Shown: positions 1 to 6,350, numbered from the stretch's first letter. The stretch: 10,407 bases of DNA from JBFHNV01 sp965365655 (GCA_965365655.1 CBDUCN010000181.1:1-10407); one strand, 5' to 3'. Program-made: numbers and translations. The notes: generated by a model from the sequence alone, not told the origin.

Positions 1-371
1 GCGATGCGGGTGCACTCGAGCGCGACGGGCATGCCGCAGTACACGCCGGCGTGCAGCAGCACTTCCCGGATCTCGTCGCGGGTGGCGCCGTTGTTCACCG
101 CGCCGCGCAGGTGGGCGCGCAGCTCGTCGCTCTTGCCCATCGCGGCGAGGCAGGTGATCGACAGGAAGCTGCGCACCTTGCGCTCCAGTCCCGGACGCGC
201 CCACACGGCGCCCCAGCCGTACTCGGTCACGAGCTCCTGCACCGGCTGCAGGAACGGGTCCTCGGCGGCTTTCGCCAGCGAGCGCTCGACGTGGGCGTCG
301 CCCAGCACCTCGCGGCGCAGGCGCAGGCCACGCTCGCGGAGCGAGACGGAGTCGGTTTCGCGGTCGGACAT
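1..371 (-). CDS. Carboxymuconolactone decarboxylase family protein (PcaC-like), 3' end outside window
   Basis: 123 full codons are visible from ATG at 371; the C-terminus lies beyond base 1. The order of conserved blocks matches the AhpD/CMD fold and specifically PcaC: RREVLGDAHVERSL near residues 19-32, YGWGAVWARPGLERKVRS in the middle, then DELRAHLRGAVNNGATRDEI, and LLHAGVYCGMP around C112. PcaC converts 4-carboxymuconolactone to beta-ketoadipate enol-lactone in protocatechuate degradation, in the cytoplasm. Family members of about 130 aa are common, so only a few residues are probably missing. The start is well supported by GAGGAG nine bases upstream. It lies 62 bp behind the nucleotidyltransferase gene on the same strand, with a GC hairpin between. 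No other pca gene is visible, so true PcaC activity is uncertain; a general CMD-family oxidoreductase or decarboxylase role is the alternative. Confidence 0.88.
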   Translation of the reverse strand, partial: MSDRETDSVSLRERGLRLRREVLGDAHVERSLAKAAEDPFLQPVQELVTEYGWGAVWARPGLERKVRSFLSITCLAAMGKSDELRAHLRGAVNNGATRDEIREVLLHAGVYCGMPVALECTRI

Positions 372-404
372 CGGCGGGCTCTCCTCGGTGGTGGATCGTG
401 CTCC

Positions 405-423
405 GGCGCGGCCGCGGCGCGCC
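405..423 (-). terminator. GC hairpin behind the nucleotidyltransferase gene
   Basis: Perfect arms GGCGCG (405-410) and CGCGCC (418-423) enclose a 7-base GCCGCGG loop, 10 bases after the nucleotidyltransferase stop codon. No T-run follows on the minus strand, so it may slow or protect the 3' end rather than act as an intrinsic terminator. The next gene starts at 371 on the same strand, so read-through is possible. Confidence 0.3.
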
Positions 424-433
424 CGGGTGCGTC

Positions 434-1516
434 TCAACGGCTCGGGTTCGCGTGCAGTCTCTTCACGGTCTTGCGGGCGAGGTGCGGCAGCAGCAGGCGC
501 GGCGGCATGCGCAGCCAGTGCCCGCGAAGGTACAGCGCAAAGCGCGCGGCGGCGCTGCCGGCGCGATCGCAGGTGGGGTGCGCCGGCGCGAGCGCGCGGT
601 CGAACAGTGCGTCCATCAGGCGCTGGCGCCCGGCGCCGAGACCGGCGTCGAACGCGGGCACGTGCTCGCTGCCGAAGAAGCGGCTCACCGAGCGCAGCGC
701 GTGGTGCACGACCACGCCGAGGCCGAAGTCGCGGGCGCGCCTCGCGAGGCGCGGTGCGAAGGCCGGCTCCGCCGAGAACAGCGCGAGCAGGTCGTGGAGG
801 TCCAGCAGGTCCCGGAAGCCGTGCTCGAACTCGCCCTCGTGGAACAGGTGGGTCGCCGAGTGCAGGAACTGGTCCACCGGATCCAGCACCCTGAGCCGTC
901 CGCGCAGCGTGCGCGCGTCGCCCATCAGCCGCACGGGGTCGGGGTCCGGGGTCGCGGTGGGCGGCAGGATGGTGTGGTGCACGTCGAGCAGGGTGCCGCG
1001 CATCGCGTGCAGCATCGGCGGCAGCTCGTGGGTCCACTCGCGGTAGTAGCGCTGGTCGTACGCATCCAGCGGCGCCGCCGCCCAGCCCGCGTTGCGAAGC
1101 GCTCGCTCCACGTCGCGCAGGCGCTCGCGCGGCACCATGATGTCCACGTCGTGGAACAGCCGCGAGCGGGCGAACGGCAGATCCTGCGCGACGTAGGCGG
1201 CGCCCTTGAGCAGCAGCACGGGCACACCGAGCGGGTGCAGGGCCGCCTCGATGCACTCGATCTCGTAACGCACGTCGCGGCCGTGCTTCGCGACCAGCAC
1301 CTGCGCGCCGCGCAGGTGCCCGCGCGGCGCCTCGGGCACCGCGTCCAGCAGGCCGCGACGCTCGAGCTCCGCGGCGAGGCGCGCGGTGAGGTCGGCGCGC
1401 GCCGCCTGGCGGATGGCGACGTCCCACTGCGCCAGCGACCAGCCGCGCGCGGTCGCCGGATCGAGCAGGCCGCGGTGCAGCAGCCCCGCGTCCACGACCC
1501 GGCGCGACGCGCTCAC
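434..1516 (-). CDS. Nucleotidyltransferase family protein (NTP_transf_5 type), HprK-rel-A cassette
   Basis: A 360-aa protein of the uncharacterised nucleotidyltransferase family NTP_transf_5 (PF14907), judged by motif. Seen: an N-terminal helical region (about 1-90), then PVLLLKGAAY (99-108) followed by R119 and H122-D123-V-D125-I, the KGA...R..DxD pattern of this Pol-beta-like fold where the two Asp would bind metal. Later blocks include LDVHHTILPP and HSATHLFHEGEFEHGFRDLLDL. The reaction and acceptor are unknown for this family. GTG at 1516 overlaps the TGA of the upstream HprK-like gene as GTGA, so translation is probably coupled. The reading frame stays open far upstream of 1516, but that part lies on top of the kinase gene and has no family resemblance. 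Its constant position after the HprK-like and PqqD-like genes suggests it acts with them, perhaps attaching a nucleotide or phosphate group; this is inference. Confidence 0.87.
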   Translation of the reverse strand: MSASRRVVDAGLLHRGLLDPATARGWSLAQWDVAIRQAARADLTARLAAELERRGLLDAVPEAPRGHLRGAQVLVAKHGRDVRYEIECIEAALHPLGVPVLLLKGAAYVAQDLPFARSRLFHDVDIMVPRERLRDVERALRNAGWAAAPLDAYDQRYYREWTHELPPMLHAMRGTLLDVHHTILPPTATPDPDPVRLMGDARTLRGRLRVLDPVDQFLHSATHLFHEGEFEHGFRDLLDLHDLLALFSAEPAFAPRLARRARDFGLGVVVHHALRSVSRFFGSEHVPAFDAGLGAGRQRLMDALFDRALAPAHPTCDRAGSAAARFALYLRGHWLRMPPRLLLPHLARKTVKRLHANPSR

Positions 1517-2433
1517 GGCGCGGCCTCGCCGGCCAGGCGCTCGAACGACGCGACCGCGTCGGACAGGCGGCTGTAGCGGAAGTGGTGGCACGCGCACGCG
1601 TCCACCAGCCGCGCCAGCGCGTCGAAACCGGCGGCGCCGTGGATGGAGTAGTTGAATCCGTTGTGCGCGAGCTCCATGAACGTGGTGGCACGCGACGCGG
1701 GCTCCAGAGACGCGTCGGCCCCGGGCACGTACTCGGGCGTCACCACCCACGCCGGGCGCGCCGTCTCGTGCACCCGCGCGACGCTGTCCGGCGGCGGCTT
1801 CAGCAGCGCGACGGTGCCCTTGCTGGTGTCCGCGAACGCGTCGCTCAGCACCGCGCCCGGCGCGAACGCGCGGATCACGTCGATCGACTCGTTCTTCAGG
1901 CTCACCGGGCGCGCCATCGCGTGCAGGGCGCCGGTGCGCATGGACACCAGCGCGAGCTCGTCCGACAGCAGGCGCCAGCCGGCGTGCACCAGCGCCGCGC
2001 ACAGCGTGCTCTTGCCGGCACCGGGGTCCGCGGGCATCACCACGGCGCGCCCGCCGCGCTCGATCACCGCCGCGTGCAGGATCAGGTAGCGATGCGCCTG
2101 GCTGGCGACACACCAGTTGAGGCCCCACTCCAGCAGCGGCACCGACTGGTCGCGGGGCAACGGCTTGAACGGGCTGCGCCCGTCGAGCAGGAACAGGGCC
2201 TGCGGACGGATCCAGCGCCGCAGGCCGCGCGGCGGGGCGAGCCGCACGTGCCAGTCGTCGAAGTCCTCGCCCGCCGCGGGCAGCGCGTGGTCCGGGTACA
2301 GCCGCGCGAGCTCGCGTGCGACCTCGGGAAACGCGCTGCCGAGGCGCACCTGGAAGGGTCCCAGCCGCAGGCGCAGCCGGCCCCGGCGCAGCCGGCGGCG
2401 GAGCTCGCGGGGCGGAAGGTCCGCGAGCCTCAC
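1513..2433 (-). CDS. HprK-related kinase A (HPr kinase-like P-loop ATPase)
   Basis: A 306-aa protein starting at GTG 2433, 10 bp after the PqqD-like stop. Residues 110-160 show the HPr kinase/phosphorylase core: LILHAAVIE (117-125, with H120), the Walker A loop PADPGAGKST (134-143) and GWRLLSDE (152-159), where D158-E159 sit at the Walker B-like position. The N-terminal half (1-100) does not look like the canonical HprK N-domain, and no Hpr/PTS gene is nearby, so a role in carbon catabolite control is unlikely. This matches the HprK-related kinase A family, known from proteobacterial loci together with a PqqD-like protein and a nucleotidyltransferase. The substrate is unestablished; phosphorylation of Ser/Thr in a neighbour-encoded protein is a reasonable guess. 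No strong ribosome site precedes the GTG, suggesting coupling to the upstream gene. The stop overlaps the next start as GTGA. Confidence 0.88.
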   Translation of the reverse strand: MRLADLPPRELRRRLRRGRLRLRLGPFQVRLGSAFPEVARELARLYPDHALPAAGEDFDDWHVRLAPPRGLRRWIRPQALFLLDGRSPFKPLPRDQSVPLLEWGLNWCVASQAHRYLILHAAVIERGGRAVVMPADPGAGKSTLCAALVHAGWRLLSDELALVSMRTGALHAMARPVSLKNESIDVIRAFAPGAVLSDAFADTSKGTVALLKPPPDSVARVHETARPAWVVTPEYVPGADASLEPASRATTFMELAHNGFNYSIHGAAGFDALARLVDACACHHFRYSRLSDAVASFERLAGEAAP

Positions 2434-2443
2434 GGGCGGGTGT

Positions 2444-2743
2444 TCACTTGCGAAGCGGCTTGACGATGCCCTCGCGGGCGAGGCGCGACAGCACGTCCTC
2501 GGCGGCGGCCTCGCGCCGTTCCCGCGAGCCGCGCTCCGGCCCGGCGCCGGCGTCCAGCGCCGCCAGCTCCGCGAGCCCCGCGCTGCCTGCGAGCAGGCGC
2601 TCCAGGATGCGCGCGGAGCGGTCGTCGAGCAGGTGAGTGTTGCCGGAGCGGTCGTCGTAGACCACGGCCTCGTCGTCCCAGCGCCGCACGCGCAGCCGTC
2701 CGGGATGCATCACCCGCCACCTGGACTCCGGCGCCGTGCCCAT
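2444..2743 (-). CDS. PqqD-like protein, HPr-rel-A system peptide chaperone
   Basis: A 99-aa protein from ATG 2743. Residues about 9-50 carry the PqqD-type winged-helix pattern: W9, RVRRWDDEAVVYDD, then SGNTHLL and a helix with RILERLLAG. PqqD-family proteins bind the leader part of peptide or protein substrates and hand them to a modifying enzyme (established for PQQ and several RiPP systems). The W...WDDE.VVY..SG.TH.L spacing resembles the family described next to HprK-related kinase A. After about residue 62 the protein has an Ala/Glu/Arg-rich insert and a final helix ending LAREGIVKPLRK. It sits between the secreted-protein gene (53 bp upstream) and the kinase gene (10 bp downstream). No Shine-Dalgarno sequence is visible before the ATG and no other start is available in frame, so efficient translation may depend on coupling. 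Confidence 0.85.
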   Translation of the reverse strand: MGTAPESRWRVMHPGRLRVRRWDDEAVVYDDRSGNTHLLDDRSARILERLLAGSAGLAELAALDAGAGPERGSRERREAAAEDVLSRLAREGIVKPLRK

Positions 2744-2756
2744 GAGCGCAAGGCTA

Positions 2757-2793
2757 CCGCACGCGGACCGCCACGCGCGGCGCCGCCGTGCGG
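2757..2793 (-). promoter_or_regulatory. Intercistronic stem-loop between secreted-protein gene and PqqD-like gene
   Basis: Arms CCGCACG (2757-2763) and CGTGCGG (2787-2793) are perfect complements, and the 23 bases between them are almost all G/C and can fold further. The structure fills most of the gap between the two genes and starts 3 bases after the upstream stop. There is no T-run. Such a structure could partly stop transcription or protect the upstream message, giving more secreted protein than machinery; this is inference. Confidence 0.35.
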
Positions 2794-2796
2794 CGC

Positions 2797-3546
2797 TCAG
2801 CTGCCGCTGCGCGTGTTCAGACTCTCCAGCGCGTTCTTCAGGGCCTCCAGGCTGCCCGTCCAGTCACGGATGAACTGCAGCAGGCCGGCGCGGGTGTAGC
2901 CGAAGGACTCCTCCCCGAAGCGGCCCACGTTGAGCAGCGCCGCGCACGCGTGGGCGACCAGCGTCCGCGGGTCCGGGTCCTCGGGCGGATCCCAGAACGC
3001 CTGCATCATGGTCTGATTCGGGTCGGTGAAGGTCAGGCCCGAGCCGGCGAAGGCCTCGGCCAGGGTGGTCGGCGGGAAGCTCGGCTGCGGGAGCGTGTTG
3101 TCCGGCGTGACGTTGTCCACCCAGTTGGCCCAGGTCTTGTAGGCCGAGTACTGGCCGGGCGGGATGGTTCCCTCGGCGGCCTTCAGCTCGCCGAAGGTGA
3201 CGTGCCACCAGTCCTTGCACTCGCCGTTGGTCTTCGTGATCGGGTTGCACATGCCCGGCTCGTAGCCGGCCGCGTTCCACTCCTCGGGATGCGTCTTCCA
3301 GTAGCCGGGCGTGAGCCCGTAGCACACGGCCGCGTGGGGCCGTGACAGGTTGCCCGACATGTGACCGGACACGCTGCAGTGGTTGGCCAGCGCCGGGCGG
3401 CTCGCCAGCGTCATCATCACCGACGCGGACAGGCCGGCCCGCGTGAAGCGGCGCCGGGATGCGCTCACCCCGCCGGGGCGCGCAGGAGCGGCGTCCGTGT
3501 CACCGGTCTCGGGAGGCGGATTCCGGGGCTCGTGAACGTCCTTCAT
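2797..3546 (-). CDS. Twin-arginine secreted protein with TPGYWK motif, candidate substrate of the HprK-rel-A cassette
   Basis: A 249-aa protein, first gene of the cassette. Residues 1-29 are polar, acidic and Pro-rich. A twin-arginine signal follows: SRRRFTRAG (30-38), a short hydrophobic stretch and an ALA cleavage motif at 52-54 before N55. The mature part begins HCSVSGHMSGNLS, then CYGLTPGYWKTH (75-86), a K/W-rich block with C100 and C110 (ECKDWWHVTFGELK), a Pro/Thr-rich middle (147-195), and HACAALLNVGRFG (199-211). Five cysteines (57, 75, 100, 110, 201) all lie in the exported part. I recognise the TPGYWK...AALLN layout from hypothetical secreted proteins but no known function. Start ATG 3546 has GGAG 12 bases upstream, rather far. 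GTG at 3468 would give a conventional short signal peptide (VSASRRRF) and is a real alternative. Position as first gene before PqqD-like and kinase genes suggests it is their target. Confidence 0.75.
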   Translation of the reverse strand: MKDVHEPRNPPPETGDTDAAPARPGGVSASRRRFTRAGLSASVMMTLASRPALANHCSVSGHMSGNLSRPHAAVCYGLTPGYWKTHPEEWNAAGYEPGMCNPITKTNGECKDWWHVTFGELKAAEGTIPPGQYSAYKTWANWVDNVTPDNTLPQPSFPPTTLAEAFAGSGLTFTDPNQTMMQAFWDPPEDPDPRTLVAHACAALLNVGRFGEESFGYTRAGLLQFIRDWTGSLEALKNALESLNTRSGS

Positions 3547-3731
3547 GTCGCGATTGTTCTCCAGGCGCGTCGCGCGCTCGCAAGGGGCCGTCCCCGACCG
3601 GGCGCCGCTCGACACCCGCTACGGCGACCTGCCGTTCCGCGACCCCGCCATGGCGCTGTCGTCATGCCGATCGGGCCGCTCGGCCCATTCAGGCCACAGA
3701 CTTGCAATATTCAAGCCATTGGGAGAGTCGC

Positions 3732-3745
3732 ACTGTAAATACAGT
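3732..3745. promoter_or_regulatory. Inverted repeat ACTGTA-AA-TACAGT, possible operator
   Basis: Perfect 6-base arms with a 2-base spacer in the AT-richest stretch of the window, 186 bp before the ATG of the secreted-protein gene and 72 bp behind the PilZ stop. It resembles a site for a dimeric repressor but fits no consensus I can name with certainty. A second, imperfect palindrome (CTTG-CAATATT-CAAG, 3701-3715) lies 17 bases away on the side nearer the secreted-protein gene. No convincing -35/-10 pair is visible on the minus strand. Confidence 0.35.
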
Positions 3746-3776
3746 AGCTTTCGCGCGCCACGGGATCCGGGACCGC

Positions 3777-3793
3777 GGTCACGGGACGTGACC
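3777..3793 (-). terminator. Hairpin downstream of the PilZ gene
   Basis: Arms GGTCAC (3777-3782) and GTGACC (3788-3793) enclose GGGAC, 23 bases after the PilZ stop. A perfect 10-base palindrome GACCGCGGTC (3771-3780) overlaps the left arm, so alternative folds are possible. There is no T-run, so intrinsic termination is uncertain, but the position fits separation of the PilZ gene from the cassette. Confidence 0.3.
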
Positions 3794-3816
3794 TGTAAAG
3801 GATTCCGACAGCGGCC

Positions 3817-4260
3817 TCAGCCGCCGGCGCCGCGCAGCGCGCTGTCGATGTGACCCTCGATCCACAGCAGCGCCGGCGGCGGCGGGTCGATGAACTCGAA
3901 GCCCACGTGCCATGCGGCCTGCGACGTGCGGCGGGCGAACACCCCGGCGCAGCGCACCTCCACCGGGTCTGCTCCGGCGCCCGGGCCGCGCAGGCTCACC
4001 CGCGCCTCGCAGCGCTCCCGGGGCCCCGGCTGGCGGGTGTGCGGGAACAGCGCGCGCACCACCTCCGGCCCGACCGCGAGCTGGAAGCCTGCCGCCGACA
4101 GGTTCTGCGTGCGCCCGTCCACCGTGACCCCGTCCGGCAGCGACAGCGTCGCATGCAGGTCGATCTCGAGGCGCGGATGATCGCGGCGGCTCCTCACGGC
4201 GCCACCGGCGCGCACCGCGCCCGGCCTCCCGGTGCGGCCCCCACGTGGCGGACCGTGCAT
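3817..4260 (-). CDS. PilZ domain protein (probable cyclic-di-GMP receptor)
   Basis: A 147-aa protein from ATG 4260. The two c-di-GMP-binding motifs of PilZ domains are present with normal spacing: RxxxR as R26-D-H-P-R30, and [D/N]xSxxG as N53-L-S55-A-A-G58, followed by a beta-rich segment and WHVGFEFIDPPP near the C-terminus. Single-domain PilZ proteins bind c-di-GMP in the cytoplasm and act through protein partners on motility, polysaccharide or adhesion. No partner domain or membrane segment is seen, so the output is unknown. The first 22 residues are Gly/Arg-rich and unconserved in appearance. GTG at 4197, four residues before R26, is an alternative start; the frame also stays open to 4389, but that upstream part looks non-coding. 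It is divergent from the stress-protein gene, with 197 bp between starts, and lies upstream of the secreted-protein cassette on the same strand. Confidence 0.85.
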   Translation of the reverse strand: MHGPPRGGRTGRPGAVRAGGAVRSRRDHPRLEIDLHATLSLPDGVTVDGRTQNLSAAGFQLAVGPEVVRALFPHTRQPGPRERCEARVSLRGPGAGADPVEVRCAGVFARRTSQAAWHVGFEFIDPPPPALLWIEGHIDSALRGAGG

Positions 4261-4392
4261 TGCCGTTCTCGCTGCCCCGAATGCGTCATTCCAGTGCCGA
4301 TTGAAGCCCCGCCACGGCGCCGGCGTCCGTGACGCGCTCCATAGTTTTCGCGTTCCCAGCGTAGCGCGCGGGTCCCGCGCGGTACACATGGT

Positions 4393-4421
4393 TTGTCACG
4401 TGGCCCGCGAGGCACTACCTT
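4393..4421 (+). promoter_or_regulatory. Candidate sigma-70 promoter of the universal stress protein gene
   Basis: TTGTCA (4393-4398, five of six match to the -35 consensus) and TACCTT (4416-4421, three of six match to -10) are separated by exactly 17 bases. Transcription would start near 4428, leaving a leader of about 30 bases before the ATG at 4458, which has GGA 9 bases upstream. Confidence 0.45.
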
Positions 4422-4457
4422 TCGCCGGGAATCCTCCACCTGCTGCGGAACGGCGCC

Positions 4458-5303
4458 ATGAAGACACTCCTCGTGCCCTTCTTCGACGATGACGCCGCGC
4501 AGGTCGCGCTGGACACCGCGGCCCTGCTCGCCGAGCGCTTCCAGGGACACATCGAAGGCCTGTTCGTCGTGCGCCCCCCACAGGTGATCGACGGCGAGGG
4601 CATGGCGATGATGGCCTCCTACGTGACCCAGCTCGAGGAGGAAGGCGAACGCCTCGCGGAGCGCGCGAAGGCCCGGTTCGAGGCCGCGATGTCGGCGCGC
4701 GGCGTCACCGTGGGCCCGATGGGGGCCGACGAGGGCCGGCTCACGGCGAGCTGGCGCGAGTTCGAGGGGCTGGAAGGCCAGGTGCTGGGGGACTACGGGC
4801 GGCTGTTCGACCTGGTCGTGATCGGCCGCGGCTTCGGCTACCCGTGGAGCGACTGGGACGCGATGTGCGAGGCGGCGCTGTTCGAGTGCGGGCGCCCGGT
4901 CATGATCACACCCGAGCAGCCGTCGACGTCGCTGGGCGAGCACGTCGCCATCGCGTGGAACGGCAGCACCGAGACGGCGCGCACCATCGCGCTCAGCATG
5001 CCGGTGCTGCTGAAGGCCGGGCGCGTGACCGTGGTCACCGTGGACGGCTGGTCCGTGCCGGGACCCGACGGCGCGCAGGTGGTGCAGCACCTCGTTCGCA
5101 ACGGCATCGACGCCGCGCTGCACCACGTCGCGACCGAGGGCCGCACCCCCGGACAGACGCTGGCGGACGAGAGCCGCAAGGCCGGCGCCGACCTGATGGT
5201 CAAGGGCGCCTACACCCAGAGCCGGCTGCGCCAGCTCGTGTTCGGCGGCGCCACGCGGCACATCCTCTACGGGGCCGATCTGCCGGTGCTCATGGCGCAC
5301 TGA
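4458..5303 (+). CDS. Universal stress protein, tandem UspA domains
   Basis: A 281-aa cytoplasmic protein made of two Usp repeats. The first (about 1-150) begins MKTLLVPFFDDDAAQVALDTAALLA and ends RPVMITPEQP; the second (about 155-281) begins GEHVAIAWNGSTETARTIALSMPVL and ends FGGATRHILYGADLPVLMAH, the typical C-terminal strand of UspA proteins. An acidic coiled segment (QLEEEGERLAERAKARFEAA) lies in the first domain. The ATP-loop pattern G-x2-G-x9-G(S/T) is only partly kept (KGAYTQSRLRQLVFGGATR), so nucleotide binding is plausible but not certain. Usp proteins are linked to survival under starvation, oxidative or respiratory stress; a precise reaction is unknown. It is the only plus-strand gene here, divergent from the PilZ gene and convergent with the oxidoreductase gene 30 bp downstream. 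Confidence 0.92.
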   Translation: MKTLLVPFFDDDAAQVALDTAALLAERFQGHIEGLFVVRPPQVIDGEGMAMMASYVTQLEEEGERLAERAKARFEAAMSARGVTVGPMGADEGRLTASWREFEGLEGQVLGDYGRLFDLVVIGRGFGYPWSDWDAMCEAALFECGRPVMITPEQPSTSLGEHVAIAWNGSTETARTIALSMPVLLKAGRVTVVTVDGWSVPGPDGAQVVQHLVRNGIDAALHHVATEGRTPGQTLADESRKAGADLMVKGAYTQSRLRQLVFGGATRHILYGADLPVLMAH

Positions 5304-5325
5304 GGGCGTATCGGCGGCGCCCGCC

Positions 5326-5344
5326 GCGCGGCGCTACGCCGCGC
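5326..5344. terminator. Hairpin between convergent genes, with a stop codon in its loop
   Basis: Perfect 8-base arms GCGCGGCG (5326-5333) and CGCCGCGC (5337-5344) around CTA. Read on the minus strand the loop is TAG, the stop of the oxidoreductase gene. A second small stem, CGGCGG-CGC-CCGCCG, lies directly left at 5312-5326. No T-run on either strand, so bidirectional termination is likely only in a weak or factor-assisted form. Confidence 0.4.
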
Positions 5345-6332
5345 CGTCCAGCGACAGCACCATCTTGCCGTTCACCCGACCGGCCTCGATGGTCTCCAGC
5401 GCCTCGACGAAACGCTCCAGCGGAAAGTTGTGCATCACGTGGGGCGTCAGGCGGCCCTTGCCGTAGAGGCCGTACATGTCGTTCTGCACGCGGCGCACCC
5501 AGTCCGGCTCGCGCAGGCGGTACTGTCGCCACTGCAGGCCGATCACGCTGATGTTGCGCAGCACCAGCACGTTGGCCTCCACGGTGGGCGCGACGCCCGA
5601 CGCGAAGCCCACCACCACCAGGCGCCCGGACCACGCGAGCGCGCGCAGGCTCGCGTCGAACACGTCGCCGCCCACCGGGTCCAGGATCACGTCGGCGCCG
5701 TGGTCGTTGGTGATCGCCAGCACCTGCTCGCGCAGGCTCTCGCGAAGGTCGTCGGCGCCGAGGTCCACCACGTGGTCGGCACCGGCCGCTCGCGCGACCT
5801 CGGCCTCTCCGTCGCTGCGCACGCCCGCGATCGCGGTGCCTCCGAGCGCCTTCACGAGCTGCACCGCGGCCATCCCCACACCGCCGGCGGCGCCGTTGAT
5901 CAGCACCCGCTCTCCGGAGCTCATGTGGGCGCGATCGCTCAGCGCGAAGTGCGCCGTCTGGTACGACAGCCCCAGAGCCGCCGCATGCTCGAAGGACATT
6001 TCCTCGGGGATGCGGTAGCAGCTGTCGGCGGGCACCACGACCTGCTCGCCCCAGGCCCCGCTGTCCACCTCGCCCGCGACGCGGTCGCCGACGGCGACCT
6101 CGGTCACGTCCGCACCGACCGCCGCGACGGTGCCCGCGAGCTCCATCCCGGGCACGAACGGCAACGCCGGGCGCACCGGGTGGCGGCCGGCGATCATCAG
6201 CACGTCCGGAAAATTCACGCCCACGGTGCTGACCTGCACCAGCACCTCGCGGTCGCCCGGCTCGGGCGCGTCCACCTCCCCCACCCGCGCATTGCGGTAG
6301 GGGCCGTACTCCTCGACGACGACAGCCTTCAC
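5334..6332 (-). CDS. NADPH:quinone oxidoreductase family protein (zinc-independent MDR)
   Basis: A 332-aa medium-chain dehydrogenase/reductase of the quinone oxidoreductase branch. The N-terminal catalytic domain shows VGVNFPDVLMIAGRHP (37-52) and PFVPGMELAGTVAAVG (58-73). The Rossmann domain begins at NGAAGGVGMAAVQLVKALG (146-164), the NADPH-binding loop of this branch, followed by GADHVVDLGADD and DVILDPVGGDVFDASLRALAW. The cysteine/histidine ligands of zinc-dependent alcohol dehydrogenases are absent, as expected. It would reduce quinones or alpha,beta-unsaturated carbonyl or acyl compounds with NADPH in the cytoplasm; the substrate cannot be told from sequence. GTG at 6332 is chosen because AAGGGAG lies six bases upstream and family members begin (M)KAVVVEEYG; a longer frame from 6380 adds an unrelated stretch. 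Stop is TAG. Confidence 0.92.
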   Translation of the reverse strand: MKAVVVEEYGPYRNARVGEVDAPEPGDREVLVQVSTVGVNFPDVLMIAGRHPVRPALPFVPGMELAGTVAAVGADVTEVAVGDRVAGEVDSGAWGEQVVVPADSCYRIPEEMSFEHAAALGLSYQTAHFALSDRAHMSSGERVLINGAAGGVGMAAVQLVKALGGTAIAGVRSDGEAEVARAAGADHVVDLGADDLRESLREQVLAITNDHGADVILDPVGGDVFDASLRALAWSGRLVVVGFASGVAPTVEANVLVLRNISVIGLQWRQYRLREPDWVRRVQNDMYGLYGKGRLTPHVMHNFPLERFVEALETIEAGRVNGKMVLSLDGAA

Positions 6333-6350
6333 CGTGAACTCCCTTGTGGT

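Noticed and set aside
398..1576. Long plus-strand open frames across the left cassette, and similar ones opposite panC, the kinase and the oxidoreductase
   Set aside because: They are rich in Arg/Ala/Gly/His, lack any family motif and mirror strong minus-strand genes; typical antisense frames in GC-rich DNA.
1582..1694. Direct repeat GTGGTGGCACGCG at 1582-1594 and 1682-1694
   Set aside because: Both copies lie inside the kinase gene in different reading frames and encode unrelated residues; probably chance in GC-rich coding DNA.
1517..2128. Extension of the nucleotidyltransferase frame to a 564-aa protein
   Set aside because: The extra part lies wholly over the HprK-like gene, is low-complexity Arg/Ala/Gly sequence and is the shadow frame of that gene; GTG 1516 with the GTGA overlap is far better.
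3691..3706. Sigma-54-like site (GGC-N9-TTGCA type) on the plus strand
   Set aside because: GG and GC have correct spacing, but the middle of the -24 element does not match and no plus-strand gene follows for 750 bp.
3732..3745. LexA (SOS) box
   Set aside because: The LexA consensus is CTG-N10-CAG; here the halves are CTG-N6-CAG, so only the generic inverted-repeat call is kept.
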